From DASUPK01 sp963815045 (lineage in GTDB: Bacteria > Actinomycetota > Thermoleophilia > Solirubrobacterales > 70-9), in assembly GCA_963815045.1 (NCBI GenBank), contig CAWFET010000002.1, positions 992,001-1,056,000 on the forward strand: a stretch of 64,000 nt of DNA, written 5' to 3'. How positions within the stretch are numbered: position 1 is the stretch's first letter; every line of letters begins with the position of its first letter. The notes under the pieces are model-generated. The model saw only the letters and a list, made by a program, of their open reading frames with translations, was not told the origin of the DNA and ran no database searches. Below are positions 54,895 to 63,643 of this stretch, one piece after another. The translations under genes were made by a program, and so were the position numbers.

Positions 54895-56214
54895 ATGCGC
54901 AGCTACCACGTCACCACCTTCGGCTGTCAGATGAACGAGCACGATTCCGAGCGGATGAAGGGGATGCTCGACTCGCTCGGCTACACGGAGGCGCCCGATC
55001 GCGACGGGGCGGACCTGATTCTCTTCAACACCTGCTCGATCCGCGAGTCCGCGGACAACCGGTTCATCGCCCACCTGGGGGAGGCGAAGAGGCTGAAGTC
55101 CGAGGATCCCGCACGCGTCGTGGGGGTGGGGGGCTGCTGGGCCCAGTCCGTGAAGGACGAGGTCTTTCGCCGCTTCCCGTTCGTCGACGTCGCCTTCGGC
55201 CCAGGGCAGATCCACCGCCTGGCTGAGTTCCTGACCTCCGACTCGCTCACGGCGCAGGGCTATTTCGAGTTCGAGGACGTCTCGGGCCACCTGCCGATGA
55301 AGCGCGCCCGCGAGTTCCAGGCCTGGGTGCAGATCTCACAGGGCTGCAACTGCGTCTGCTCGTATTGCATCGTTCCCTCGGTGCGTGGCCGGGAGGCGAG
55401 CCGCGACCCGGCCGAGCTGATCGCGGAGGTTGAGCGTCTGGCCGGAGACGGGGTCAACGAGATCACTCTGCTCGGGCAGAACGTGAACAGCTATGGCCGC
55501 GACCTGCCCGGGGAGTCGCGGATCAGCTTCGCCGAGCTGCTCGGGAGGGTCGACGCGATCCCGGGGGTGGACCGGATCCGCTACACGAGCCCTCATCCGA
55601 AGGACATGAAGGAGGACGTGATCCGCGCTCACGCCGAGCTGCCTTCTCTCTGCGAGCACATCCACCTGCCGCTGCAGTCCGGCTCGTCGCCGGTGCTCAA
55701 GCGCATGCGGCGCACCTACGGCCGCGAGCGCTATATGGACCGGGTCGCCCTGATCCGCGAGCACGTCCCCGACTGCGCGATCACCACCGACATCATCGTC
55801 GGCTTCCCGGGCGAGACCGAGGAGGACTTCGAGCAGACGCTCGAGGTCGTCGACGAGGTCGGCTACGACGGCGCGTTCACGTTCATCTTCTCGCCGCGCC
55901 GCGGCACCGAGGCGGCTGGGTTCGAGGACCAGCTGCCGCACGCAACCAAGCGCGAGCGGATGGGGCGCCTCGTGGAGCTGGTGCAGCGGAGGGCGCGAGA
56001 GCGCGCTGAGCGCTTCGTCGGGCGCTCGATGGAGGTCCTGGTCGAGGGCCCGAGCCGCACCGATCAGACGAGGCTGCGCGGTCGCACGCGGCACAACAAG
56101 ACCGTCAACTTCGATGGCACGGGCGCACCGGGCGAGCTGGTGGACGTCGAGATCACCGGCGCGACCTCGACGACGCTCTCCGGGCAGGAGCGCCTGCTCA
56201 GCCGAGCGGCTTGA
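54895..56214 (+). CDS. miaB: tRNA-2-methylthio-N6-dimethylallyladenosine synthase
   Basis: A radical-SAM methylthiotransferase acting on A37 of tRNAs after MiaA. 439 residues with an N-terminal UPF0004 domain binding an auxiliary 4Fe-4S cluster (TFGCQMNEHDSE, NTCSIRESA, GGCWAQ), the radical-SAM motif CNCVCSYCIVPSVRGRE and a C-terminal TRAM domain. TACATT (54882-54887) ends 7 bases before the ATG. Its stop overlaps the TTG of miaA. Confidence 0.96.
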   Translation: MRSYHVTTFGCQMNEHDSERMKGMLDSLGYTEAPDRDGADLILFNTCSIRESADNRFIAHLGEAKRLKSEDPARVVGVGGCWAQSVKDEVFRRFPFVDVAFGPGQIHRLAEFLTSDSLTAQGYFEFEDVSGHLPMKRAREFQAWVQISQGCNCVCSYCIVPSVRGREASRDPAELIAEVERLAGDGVNEITLLGQNVNSYGRDLPGESRISFAELLGRVDAIPGVDRIRYTSPHPKDMKEDVIRAHAELPSLCEHIHLPLQSGSSPVLKRMRRTYGRERYMDRVALIREHVPDCAITTDIIVGFPGETEEDFEQTLEVVDEVGYDGAFTFIFSPRRGTEAAGFEDQLPHATKRERMGRLVELVQRRARERAERFVGRSMEVLVEGPSRTDQTRLRGRTRHNKTVNFDGTGAPGELVDVEITGATSTTLSGQERLLSRAA

Positions 56215-57125
56215 GGATCCTCGCCCTGTTCGGCCCGACGGCCGTCGGGAAGACGGGCGTCGCCATCGAGGTCGCCGAGCTGCTGCGCGAGCGCGGCGAG
56301 GATCCGGTCGCGGTCAACTGCGACTCGATCCAGGTCTACCGCGGCCTCGAGACCCTCAGCGGTGCGGCGAGCGTGGAGGAGCGCGAGCGCCTCGAGCACC
56401 GCCTCCTCTCATTCGTCGAGCCGGGCGAGGAGTTCAGCGCCGGCCGCTACGCGGAGGCGGCGCAACGGGAGATCGATGTTTTGCTGGCCGAGGGGCGCAG
56501 GCCGATCGTGGTGGGCGGCACGGGCCTGTACCTGCGGGCGGCTCTGGCCGAACTTGATCTGCGGCCACCCGTGCCGCAGGAGATCCGCGGCGAGGTGGAG
56601 AGCGAGATGGCCGAGCGCGGCCCGGAGGCCCTGCACGGGGAGCTGGATCCGGCACTGGCGGAGAACGTCGATCCGAACGACCGCAAGCGGGTTGCGAGGC
56701 TGACCGAGCTGGCGCGCGCGGGGATCGAGGCCGCGAGCGGGGGCGAGGGGATGTGGACCGCCGATCTGCGGCATCCGACGCTGCTCGTTGGCCTGACCAT
56801 GGACCGGGAGCGGCTCGCCGAGCGGATCGGGCACCGCGTCGACGAGATGATCGCCGCCGGGGCGTCCGAGGAGGCACGGGCGGCGCTCGAGGCTGGGCCC
56901 TCGCGGACCGCCCGTGCGGCGCTCGGCTTCGAGCAGCTCGTCTCGGACATCGACGGGGCGCCGTCGCCGGAGACCATTGAGTCCATCAAGGCCGCCCACC
57001 GCTCCTACGCGCGCCGCCAGCTCACCTGGATGCGCCGTATGGAGGGGGTGGAGCTGATCGACCGCACGGATCGCGATGATGCGGGCGTGGCGGCTGAGAT
57101 CGCGGAGAGACTGGGCGCGGGATGA
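56211..57125 (+). CDS. miaA: tRNA dimethylallyltransferase
   Basis: Transfers the dimethylallyl group to A37 of tRNAs reading UNN codons. The 304-residue protein has the P-loop GPTAVGKT (8-15), CDSIQVYRGL, VVGGTGLYLRAAL and the C-terminal RRQLTWMRR. The TTG start at 56211 overlaps the miaB stop, and the stop overlaps the dapF ATG. miaB-miaA-dapF is the usual actinobacterial order. Confidence 0.95.
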   Translation: MRILALFGPTAVGKTGVAIEVAELLRERGEDPVAVNCDSIQVYRGLETLSGAASVEERERLEHRLLSFVEPGEEFSAGRYAEAAQREIDVLLAEGRRPIVVGGTGLYLRAALAELDLRPPVPQEIRGEVESEMAERGPEALHGELDPALAENVDPNDRKRVARLTELARAGIEAASGGEGMWTADLRHPTLLVGLTMDRERLAERIGHRVDEMIAAGASEEARAALEAGPSRTARAALGFEQLVSDIDGAPSPETIESIKAAHRSYARRQLTWMRRMEGVELIDRTDRDDAGVAAEIAERLGAG

Positions 57126-57964
57126 AATTCGAGAAGTGGCAGGCGCTCGGCAACGACTACCTGATCGTCGAGGCGGCGGCGCTTCCCTGGGAGCTGACGG
57201 AGGCGCGCGTGAGGCGCATCTGCGACCCGCACTTCGGAGCGGGATCCGACGGGGTGCTGCTGCTGGCGCCGATCGAGGACCCCGCATACGTCGCCGAGCT
57301 GCGCATCTTCAACCCGGACGGCTCGGAGGCCGAGCTCTCTGGGAACGGCGCTCGTGAGGCCGTCATGTACCTGCGGCGCTCGGGCTGGACCGATGCCGAC
57401 GAGTTCACGATCCTGACCAAGGCGGGCCCGATCACCCCGACGATCCGCTCCGAGCGCGAGTGCACGCTCGAGATGGGTGAGGCGAGCACGACGTCAGGTG
57501 ACTTCCCCTCGGGGGGAGAGAACGGCCGCGGAGAGGTCGAGGCCGGGGGCAGAACCTGGTCCTTCCAGCACGTCTCGATCGGCAACCCGCAGTGCGCCAT
57601 CGCGGTGGGGGACGAGCTCGAGTCACTCGACCTGCCGGCGATCGGGCCGGAGATCGAGAACGGTGAGCTCTTTCCGAACCGCACGAACGTGAGCTTCTTT
57701 CGCGCCGATGGCGATCGGGTGCGCGCTCGGATCTTCGAGCGCGGTGTGGGGGAGACGCTCTCGTCGGGCACAGGTGCGTCTGGAGCGGCGGTGGCGGCCC
57801 ACCTGGCGGGAGCGCCCGCGGCCCTCACGGTCGAGCTCGATGGCGGTGAGCTTCAGGTCGAGATCGGCGAGAACCTGTCGGTTCGGCTCACCGGCTGGGC
57901 CGAGCCGGTCTACGCCGGGGAGCTGACGCCGGAATTCGTCCGCGCCCTGGACGAGCTCGGCTAG
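57122..57964 (+). CDS. dapF: Diaminopimelate epimerase homologue with Ser at both catalytic Cys positions
   Basis: A 280-residue protein with the DapF fold. It starts MKFEKWQALGNDYL and contains the substrate loop FNPDGSEAELSGNGAREA. It also has GNPQCAIAVGDE, the asparagine loop NRTNVSFF and the ERGVGETLSSGTGAS loop. In canonical DapF these two loops carry the catalytic pair as CGNGAR and ACGTGAC. Here they are Ser73 (codon TCT) and Ser215 (codon TCG). It overlaps miaA. The next gene encodes an LL-DAP aminotransferase-like enzyme, so the context still says DAP metabolism. Activity as an epimerase is uncertain. Confidence 0.9.
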   Translation: MKFEKWQALGNDYLIVEAAALPWELTEARVRRICDPHFGAGSDGVLLLAPIEDPAYVAELRIFNPDGSEAELSGNGAREAVMYLRRSGWTDADEFTILTKAGPITPTIRSERECTLEMGEASTTSGDFPSGGENGRGEVEAGGRTWSFQHVSIGNPQCAIAVGDELESLDLPAIGPEIENGELFPNRTNVSFFRADGDRVRARIFERGVGETLSSGTGASGAAVAAHLAGAPAALTVELDGGELQVEIGENLSVRLTGWAEPVYAGELTPEFVRALDELG

Positions 57965-58104
57965 CGCCGCTTCCGGCTCGCGTCGTGGCCCTCGTGCCAG
58001 GCGTCGATCAGCATGTGATCGGGCGGGTCGTGGGAATCGAGGTTCCGACGAGCGAGCGTGGCCAGCTCGGGTGCCTCCGTCTCCACGTCGCTCCAACTCG
58101 CCAT
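57961..58104 (-). CDS. Possible 47-residue protein, or N-terminal remnant
   Basis: A short minus-strand frame starting MASWSDVETEAPELATLARR and ending in a basic tail (HDASRKRR). The start resembles the N terminus of PPOX/F420-type pyridoxamine-oxidase-family proteins (MASWxxxExxAPEL), but the rest of that fold is absent. The ATG has AGGGAC nearby. Its stop overlaps the dapF stop region. It may be a decayed gene or a real small protein. Confidence 0.4.
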   Translation of the reverse strand: MASWSDVETEAPELATLARRNLDSHDPPDHMLIDAWHEGHDASRKRR

Positions 58105-58125
58105 GTCCCTAGTCTTCCGGATCCG

Positions 58126-59319
58126 ATGGCAGCACCCGTGAAGAAGCGAGGCCTGGCGGCGCCCTCCCAGCGCCTCGAGGCCATGCCCCCGTACATGTTC
58201 GCCGAGCTCGAACGGCGGATCGAGGCGAAGCGCGACGAGGGCATCGACGTGATCAGCCTGGGGATCGGCGATCCCGACACGCCGACCTTCCGCTACGTCG
58301 TCGAGGCGATGCGGGAGGCGGTCGGCGACCCCTCCACGCAGAAGTACCCGAGCAACCGCGGCCGCCCGGAGTTCCGGGAGGCCTTCGCCGACTTCTACCT
58401 GCAGCGCTTCGGCGTCGAGATCGATGCCGTCAACGAGGTGATCCCCGCCATCGGAGCAAAGGAGTGCATCTACAACCTCTGCTTCGCGTTCCTCGACCCC
58501 GGCGACGTCGCGCTCGCGTCCGACCCCGGCTACCCGGTGTACACGGGGGGCCCGGTGCTCGCCGGCGCCGAGGCCTTCCTGCTGCCGCTCCGGCCGGACC
58601 TTGGCTTCGCCCCCGACCTCGACTCGATCCCCGCAGAGAAGCTCGAGGCCGCCCGCCTGCTCTTCATCAACTATCCGAACAACCCCACAGGCGCCGTCGT
58701 CCCGGACGGGTTCTTCGAGCGGGTGGTGGAGCTGGCGCAGCGACACGAGATCCTCGTCGTCCACGACAACGCGTACTCCGAGACCACCTACGACGGATAC
58801 GTCGCTCCCAGCTTCCTGGCGACCCCCGGCGCGAAGGAGGTGGGGGTCGAGGTCTTCTCTCTTTCCAAGGGCTACAACATGACCGGCTGGCGCTGTGCGG
58901 CGATCCTCGGCAATCCGGAGGCGATCAAGACCTACTGGCGCCTGAAGACGAACGTCGACTCGGGTCTCTTCGAGGCGGTGCAGCTCGCGGGCGCCGCTGC
59001 CCTGCGCGGCTCGCGCAAGGAGGTCGAGGAGATGTGCAGGATCTACGAGCGCCGGCGGGACCTGGTGGTGGAGGCCCTGCACGCGATCGGTGTCGAGGTG
59101 CAGAGCCCGAAGGGGACGATCTACATCTGGGCACCGGTTCCGGATGGCCATACCTCCACCTCCTTCGCCGAGCTCGTGCTGGAGGAGGCTGCGGTCGTGG
59201 TCTCCCCGGGCTCCATGTACGGGCCGAGCGGCGAGGGCTTCTTCCGCATCTCGTTGACGACGCCCGACGAGCTGCTCCGCGAGGCGGTGCAGAGGCTCAA
59301 GTCGCACTTGACCCCCTAG
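58126..59319 (+). CDS. dapL: LL-diaminopimelate aminotransferase-like class I aminotransferase
   Basis: A 397-residue fold-type I PLP aminotransferase. The start YMFAELERRIEAKRDEGIDVISLGIGDPD, given as its parts FAELERRIEAKR and VISLGIGDPD, matches the DapL/AspB-like group. The NYPNNPTGA motif, the VHDNAYSE motif and the PLP Lys in SLSKGYNMTGWR follow. DapL makes LL-DAP directly from tetrahydrodipicolinate. The position next to dapF supports that role; a generic aspartate-type aminotransferase is the alternative. ATG 58126 is chosen over an upstream open frame. Confidence 0.85.
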   Translation: MAAPVKKRGLAAPSQRLEAMPPYMFAELERRIEAKRDEGIDVISLGIGDPDTPTFRYVVEAMREAVGDPSTQKYPSNRGRPEFREAFADFYLQRFGVEIDAVNEVIPAIGAKECIYNLCFAFLDPGDVALASDPGYPVYTGGPVLAGAEAFLLPLRPDLGFAPDLDSIPAEKLEAARLLFINYPNNPTGAVVPDGFFERVVELAQRHEILVVHDNAYSETTYDGYVAPSFLATPGAKEVGVEVFSLSKGYNMTGWRCAAILGNPEAIKTYWRLKTNVDSGLFEAVQLAGAAALRGSRKEVEEMCRIYERRRDLVVEALHAIGVEVQSPKGTIYIWAPVPDGHTSTSFAELVLEEAAVVVSPGSMYGPSGEGFFRISLTTPDELLREAVQRLKSHLTP

Positions 59320-59442
59320 CGGCGCACAGGCGGGTTGAGACCCCTACGGTGGGGTAGGCGGGATTCTCTGAGCCGGGGGCGAATGGGCCTTTATCGGCGC
59401 CTCAGCTAAAGGCTGCACCCTGTCCCGCCGACCCCTTCTTTG

Positions 59443-60306
59443 ATGAGCGAAATCGGAGTGATACTCGCTTTGGGCTGCGCCCTGATCTCGGGCGTGGCGT
59501 TGCTGTGCAAGCACCGCGGCGCGGTGAACGCGCCCGACGTGGCGATGCGCAATCCGCTGCGGAGCGCGTCGGCCCTATTTCGCTCTCGCTGGTGGGCGAT
59601 CGGCTTCGGTCTCGCCTTCTGTGCCTGGTGCCTGCACGTCGCGGCGCTCTCGATGGCCCCGCTGTCCCTGGTCCAGGCGACGATCGCGGGCGGCCTCGCC
59701 ATGCTCGCCATTCCCGCCCGCCGCTGGTTCGGCATCGCGGTGAGCAGGCGGGAGATGGCCGGAATGGCCCTCTGCGGCATCGGTCTCGCGTTTCTGGCGC
59801 TGACCGCGGGCCATGCTCGCGCGGAGAGTGGCTTCGATCCGGTGACGATGCTCGGCTTCCAGGCCGGGTTGCTGACCCTGGGCGGCATGCTGATGCTGAC
59901 CTCCAGCCGCCGGAGCTCCCACGGCGCCGTGCTTCTCGCCGTAGCCGCCGGCATCCTCCTGGGCGTCTCCGACGTCTCGCTGAAGGCGCTTTCCGAGCTC
60001 GTTCCCGCACAGCCCCTGAGCCTGCTCAGCCCCTGGACCCTCACCGCCATTCTCGGCGGAATCGGCGCATTCCTGGCCCTCGGTCGAGGTCTTCAGATCG
60101 GCGAGCCCGTCGCCGTGATCGTCGCCTTCTCGGCGGCCGCGACGCTCGGCGCCATCGCCGGCGGCATCGTCGTCTTCGGTGATCCGATGGGCTCCGACGC
60201 CCTCGCGGTCATCGGCCGCTCTCTCGCCTTCGTGGCGGTCATCGGTGCCGCGGCGCTGCTGCCGATGGTCCCCTCGCGCGCCCTTGCGGCTCGCACCGCG
60301 CCCTAG
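59443..60306 (+). CDS. DMT-superfamily (EamA-like) membrane transporter
   Basis: A 287-residue integral membrane protein with about nine to ten hydrophobic segments, two-fold repeated as in drug/metabolite transporters. It begins SEIGVILALGCALISGVALLC, and the second half holds LLAVAAGILLGVSDVSLKAL. It could also be classed with the DMT-like magnesium transporters (NIPA-like). The substrate is unknown. ATG 59443 directly follows a TTG in the same frame. Confidence 0.8.
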   Translation: MSEIGVILALGCALISGVALLCKHRGAVNAPDVAMRNPLRSASALFRSRWWAIGFGLAFCAWCLHVAALSMAPLSLVQATIAGGLAMLAIPARRWFGIAVSRREMAGMALCGIGLAFLALTAGHARAESGFDPVTMLGFQAGLLTLGGMLMLTSSRRSSHGAVLLAVAAGILLGVSDVSLKALSELVPAQPLSLLSPWTLTAILGGIGAFLALGRGLQIGEPVAVIVAFSAAATLGAIAGGIVVFGDPMGSDALAVIGRSLAFVAVIGAAALLPMVPSRALAARTAP

Positions 60307-60316
60307 CCTTCGAGGC

Positions 60317-61186
60317 ATGTGGCAGAGATGCGCGGCGCTCCTGGTGTCGCTCGCGGCCGGGTTCCTGTCCGTGGCGCCGGCACACGCGGTGCCGGCGGAT
60401 CCGCGTCTTGCGGCCGTGCACGACTTCGCCTTCGGTCTCGGCGTCGATGCGAACGATCCGGACGTGCTCGACTCGCTCTCCCACTACGACCTCGTGGTCG
60501 TCGACGGTGAGCTGACGAAGCCGGCGAGCGTCGCGAGGCTACATCAGGGAGGCGCGATCGTGCTCGGCTACCTGAGTGTCGGCACGATCGAGCCATTCCG
60601 CTCCTGGTATCCGAAGCTGAAGCGGTATGGGCTGAGCGACCGCTTCAAGCAGTTCGGGGAGACCTATGCGGACGTGGACGCCCGTGGGTTCCGGCGCGTC
60701 ATCGCCGGCCGCATCGCGCCTCGGTTGCTGCGAGGCGGCTTCGACGGCCTGTTCCTCGACAACACCGACATGGTCGAGACGCACAAGAGGGAGCGGCCCG
60801 GAATGAGGCGCCTGGTGAGATCTCTCGCGGCCCTCGTCCACGCCCGCGGGGGCCTTCTGTTCGCGCAGAACGGCGACGCGTCGATCGGCCCTTTGCTGCG
60901 CTTCTACGACGGCTGGAACCGGGAGGACGTGACCTGGACGTACAGCTTCAAACGGCGCCGCTACGCCCACCAGCCGGCGCGTGAGGTTGCTCAGGCGCGG
61001 GCTGCCCTGATCAGGATCGCCGCACGCGGACTGCTCGTGACGGCGACCGACTACACCGCCCCAGGCGATGTGCCGGCCGCTCAGGAGGCCGTGGCGAACG
61101 CCTGTGCCGCGGGGGCCCTGTCGTTCGTCAGCGACATCGGCCTGACCAGGCTCCCGGCGGCGCCGATCGCATGCGGGCAGCCCTGA
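60317..61186 (+). CDS. Secreted GH114-like glycoside hydrolase domain protein
   Basis: A 289-residue exported protein with signal peptide ALLVSLAAGFLSVAPAHA. The rest is a TIM-barrel of the GH114/TM1410-like type. The fold marks are HYDLVVVDGE, IVLGYLSVGTIEPFRSWY, GFDGLFLDNTDMVE (conserved acidic residues), GGLLFAQNGD and the C-terminal VTATDYT. GH114 enzymes cut galactosaminogalactan, but many relatives are uncharacterised. ATG 60317 is 7 bases after TAGCCT (60304-60309). Confidence 0.85.
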   Translation: MWQRCAALLVSLAAGFLSVAPAHAVPADPRLAAVHDFAFGLGVDANDPDVLDSLSHYDLVVVDGELTKPASVARLHQGGAIVLGYLSVGTIEPFRSWYPKLKRYGLSDRFKQFGETYADVDARGFRRVIAGRIAPRLLRGGFDGLFLDNTDMVETHKRERPGMRRLVRSLAALVHARGGLLFAQNGDASIGPLLRFYDGWNREDVTWTYSFKRRRYAHQPAREVAQARAALIRIAARGLLVTATDYTAPGDVPAAQEAVANACAAGALSFVSDIGLTRLPAAPIACGQP

Positions 61187-61207
61187 GCGGCGCCTAACAT
61201 CTGATCA

Positions 61208-62569
61208 GTGCAGAGAAACCGCAACGGGCGTCAGTCGGAGAGCCACCACGAGAACGGCTCCGCCGGCATCAGCAACCCTCGCGCCCGCCAGCGCGCCATC
61301 GCTCTCGGAGTCGTCCGAGACGACGAGCACCGCGACGATCCGCTGGCCGAGCTGAAGGAGCTGTTGCGCACGGCCGGCGTCGCGACGGCGGGGGAGATGA
61401 CCCAGGCGAGATCCGCGCCGGATCCCGACCGCTATCTGGGCCGCGGGAAGCTGACGGAGCTGAAGCGGCAGATCGCCGTCGACGACGCGAACCTGGTGGC
61501 GGTCGACGACGAGCTGGTCCCGCGGCAGGAGCGGAACCTCGAGCAGGCCCTGGGCGTGCCGGTGATCGACCGCACCGCCGTGATCCTGGACATCTTCGCC
61601 GACCACGCCCACAGCGCCGAAGGCAAGCTGCAGGTCGAGCTGGCGCAGCTCGAGTACAACCTCGCGCGCATGAGAGGCCTCTGGACGCACCTGGAGCGCC
61701 TCGGAGGCGGGATCGGGACGAGGGGGCCCGGCGAGTCGCAGATCGAGACCGATCGGCGCCTGGCGCGCGACCGCATCACCTCGCTGCGGCGCCGCCTGCA
61801 GCGCCTGGAGCGGAATCGCGCGGTGATGCGGGCCGAGCGCGAGCGTGCCGTGATGCCGACCGTCGCGCTCGCCGGCTACACGAACGCCGGCAAATCGACG
61901 CTGCTGAACGCCCTGACCGGGGCCGGGGTGAGCGTGGGGGAGCGCCTCTTCCACACGCTGGACCCGACCACGCGAGCGTTCGCGCACGATGGACGCCGGT
62001 TTCTGCTCACCGATACGGTCGGTTTCATCAGGAAGCTGCCCCACGCGCTCGTCGAGGCCTTCAAGGCGACCCTCGAGGAGACCGTTCTCGCCGATCTCAT
62101 CCTCCATGTCGTCGATGGCTCGGGGCCCGAGGAGGAGCGAATGGACTCGATCTCCGCCGCGGATGCCGTGCTCGACGAGATCGGGGCCGGGGAGTCGCCC
62201 CGGCTGCTCGTCATGAACAAGGTCGATCTCCTGGACGCCGAGGAGCGCCGTGAGCTCAGGCTCCGTCATCCCGGCGCGGCCCAGGTCTCCGCGGAGACCG
62301 GGGAGGGGCTCGAGGAGCTGCGATCGCGGATCGCCTCCTCGATCACCGAGGGACTCACCGAGGTGGAGTTGCTCGTACCCTTTGACGCCGGTGAGCGTCT
62401 TTCTGAGCTTCACGAAATCGCTGGTGACCTCGAGCGTGAAGATCGCGAGGACGGGGTTCTCGTTCGCGCGCGACTACCTGCCCCCCTCGCCGATCGCTTC
62501 GCCGATCTTTCGGTCAACGGGCGAGCGGGAGGAGGATCTCGAAACGGAGTTCGAGCCTCCGGCGACTAA
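61208..62569 (+). CDS. hflX: GTPase HflX
   Basis: A ribosome-splitting GTPase of 453 residues. The N-terminal HflX domain (PDRYLGRGKLTELK, DDELVPRQERNLE) and a coiled-coil linker with GGGIGTRGPGESQIETDRR (at the 20-residue limit of a conserved block) precede the G domain. G-motifs are GYTNAGKST, DTVGFIRKLPH and NKVD. The start is GTG at 61208, 7 bases after TAACAT (61195-61200). miaB-miaA-dapF-hflX in one region is typical for Actinomycetota. Confidence 0.95.
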   Translation: MQRNRNGRQSESHHENGSAGISNPRARQRAIALGVVRDDEHRDDPLAELKELLRTAGVATAGEMTQARSAPDPDRYLGRGKLTELKRQIAVDDANLVAVDDELVPRQERNLEQALGVPVIDRTAVILDIFADHAHSAEGKLQVELAQLEYNLARMRGLWTHLERLGGGIGTRGPGESQIETDRRLARDRITSLRRRLQRLERNRAVMRAERERAVMPTVALAGYTNAGKSTLLNALTGAGVSVGERLFHTLDPTTRAFAHDGRRFLLTDTVGFIRKLPHALVEAFKATLEETVLADLILHVVDGSGPEEERMDSISAADAVLDEIGAGESPRLLVMNKVDLLDAEERRELRLRHPGAAQVSAETGEGLEELRSRIASSITEGLTEVELLVPFDAGERLSELHEIAGDLEREDREDGVLVRARLPAPLADRFADLSVNGRAGGGSRNGVRASGD

Positions 62570-62636
62570 CGGAGCCGACCCGCTCGAGGGAATTCTCGCC
62601 GAGTTGCCGACCGAACCCGTATCTACGCTTGGCGCG

Positions 62637-63071
62637 ATGGAGGAGCTTCGGTTCACCAAGCTGAGCGAGAAGGCGACGATGCCGACTCGGGCGCACGACA
62701 GCGACGCCGGCCTCGATCTCTACGCGGCCGAGGCCGCCCGGATTCCTCCCGGGGCCAGGGTGAGCGTGGGCACCGGCCTGGCGATGGCGGTCCCCGAGGG
62801 GCTTGCGGGGCTCGTGCTGCCCCGGTCGGGGCTGGCGCTGAAGCACGGCGTCACGCTGGTCAACTCGCCGGGCCTGATCGATCCGGGATATCGGGGCGAG
62901 GTCCGGATCGCGTTGCTCAACACCGACCAGACGATGGACTACCAGTGCAAGCCGGGTGACCGGATCGCCCAGCTGCTGCTGGTTCCCATCGCCACCGCCA
63001 GCCCGATGCAGGCCGACGCGCTCGACACCTCCACCCGTGGCGAGGGCGGTTTCGGCTCCAGCGGTTTCTAG
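62637..63071 (+). CDS. dut: Deoxyuridine 5'-triphosphate nucleotidohydrolase
   Basis: Trimeric dUTPase giving dUMP and keeping uracil out of DNA. The 144-residue protein has all five motifs: DSDAGLDLYA, RSGLALKHG, NSPGLIDPGYRGEV, KPGDRIAQLLL and RGEGGFGSSGF. TACGCT (62624-62629) ends 7 bases before ATG 62637. The frame is open further upstream but there runs out of frame through hflX. Confidence 0.97.
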   Translation: MEELRFTKLSEKATMPTRAHDSDAGLDLYAAEAARIPPGARVSVGTGLAMAVPEGLAGLVLPRSGLALKHGVTLVNSPGLIDPGYRGEVRIALLNTDQTMDYQCKPGDRIAQLLLVPIATASPMQADALDTSTRGEGGFGSSGF

Positions 63072-63075
63072 GCCC

Positions 63076-63633
63076 TCAGCTGAAGGAGACCTGCGGGGTC
63101 TCTCGGTCAGCGGCGTCGGTGATCTCGAAGAAGGGCTTGGCGGTGAAGCCGCCCTGATTGGCGATGACCGACCACGGCCACTGCTGGATCCGGGTGTTGT
63201 ACATCTGAACGTTCGAGTTGTAGATCCGGCGAGACGCCTGGATCTCGTCCTCGAGCTCCGACAGCTGGCGCTGGAGCTGCTGGAAGTTCTCGGTCGCGCG
63301 CAGCTGCGGATACTGCTCAGCGACCACGCGCAGGCCGCCCAGGGCTGAGCTGAGCTGGCTCTCGGCCTTGCTCGCCTCGGCGGGGCCGCTCGCCTGCATC
63401 GCTGCGGCGCGCGCCTGCGTGACCTTCTCGAAGGTCTCGCGCTCATGTGTCGCGTAGCCCTTGACTGACTCGACGAGGTTCGGGATCAGGTCGTGCCGCC
63501 GCTTGAGCTGGACGTCGATGCCGCTCCAGGCCTCCTCCGTGCGGTTGCGGAGGCTGACCATGTTGTTCCTGGCGAAGACGTAGATCAGGCCCGCGAGGAC
63601 CAGCAGCCCGATCACGATCAGCACGATGACCAT
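63076..63633 (-). CDS. lemA: LemA family protein
   Basis: A 185-residue membrane-anchored protein. One N-terminal transmembrane helix (VIVLIVIGLLVLAGLIYVFA) is followed by the LemA helical core with EEAWSGIDVQLKRRHDLIPNLVESVKGYATHE (as EAWSGIDVQLKRR and LIPNLVESVKGY) and RIYNSNVQMYNTRIQQWP. The role is unknown in detail; it is linked to envelope processes. It is convergent with dut, with a 4-base gap. Confidence 0.93.
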   Translation of the reverse strand: MVIVLIVIGLLVLAGLIYVFARNNMVSLRNRTEEAWSGIDVQLKRRHDLIPNLVESVKGYATHERETFEKVTQARAAAMQASGPAEASKAESQLSSALGGLRVVAEQYPQLRATENFQQLQRQLSELEDEIQASRRIYNSNVQMYNTRIQQWPWSVIANQGGFTAKPFFEITDAADRETPQVSFS

Positions 63634-63643
63634 GGCGAGGATC

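Noticed and set aside
62250..62636. Upstream extension of the dut frame
   Set aside because: Out-of-frame translation of the hflX end; dUTPase motifs begin only after ATG 62637.
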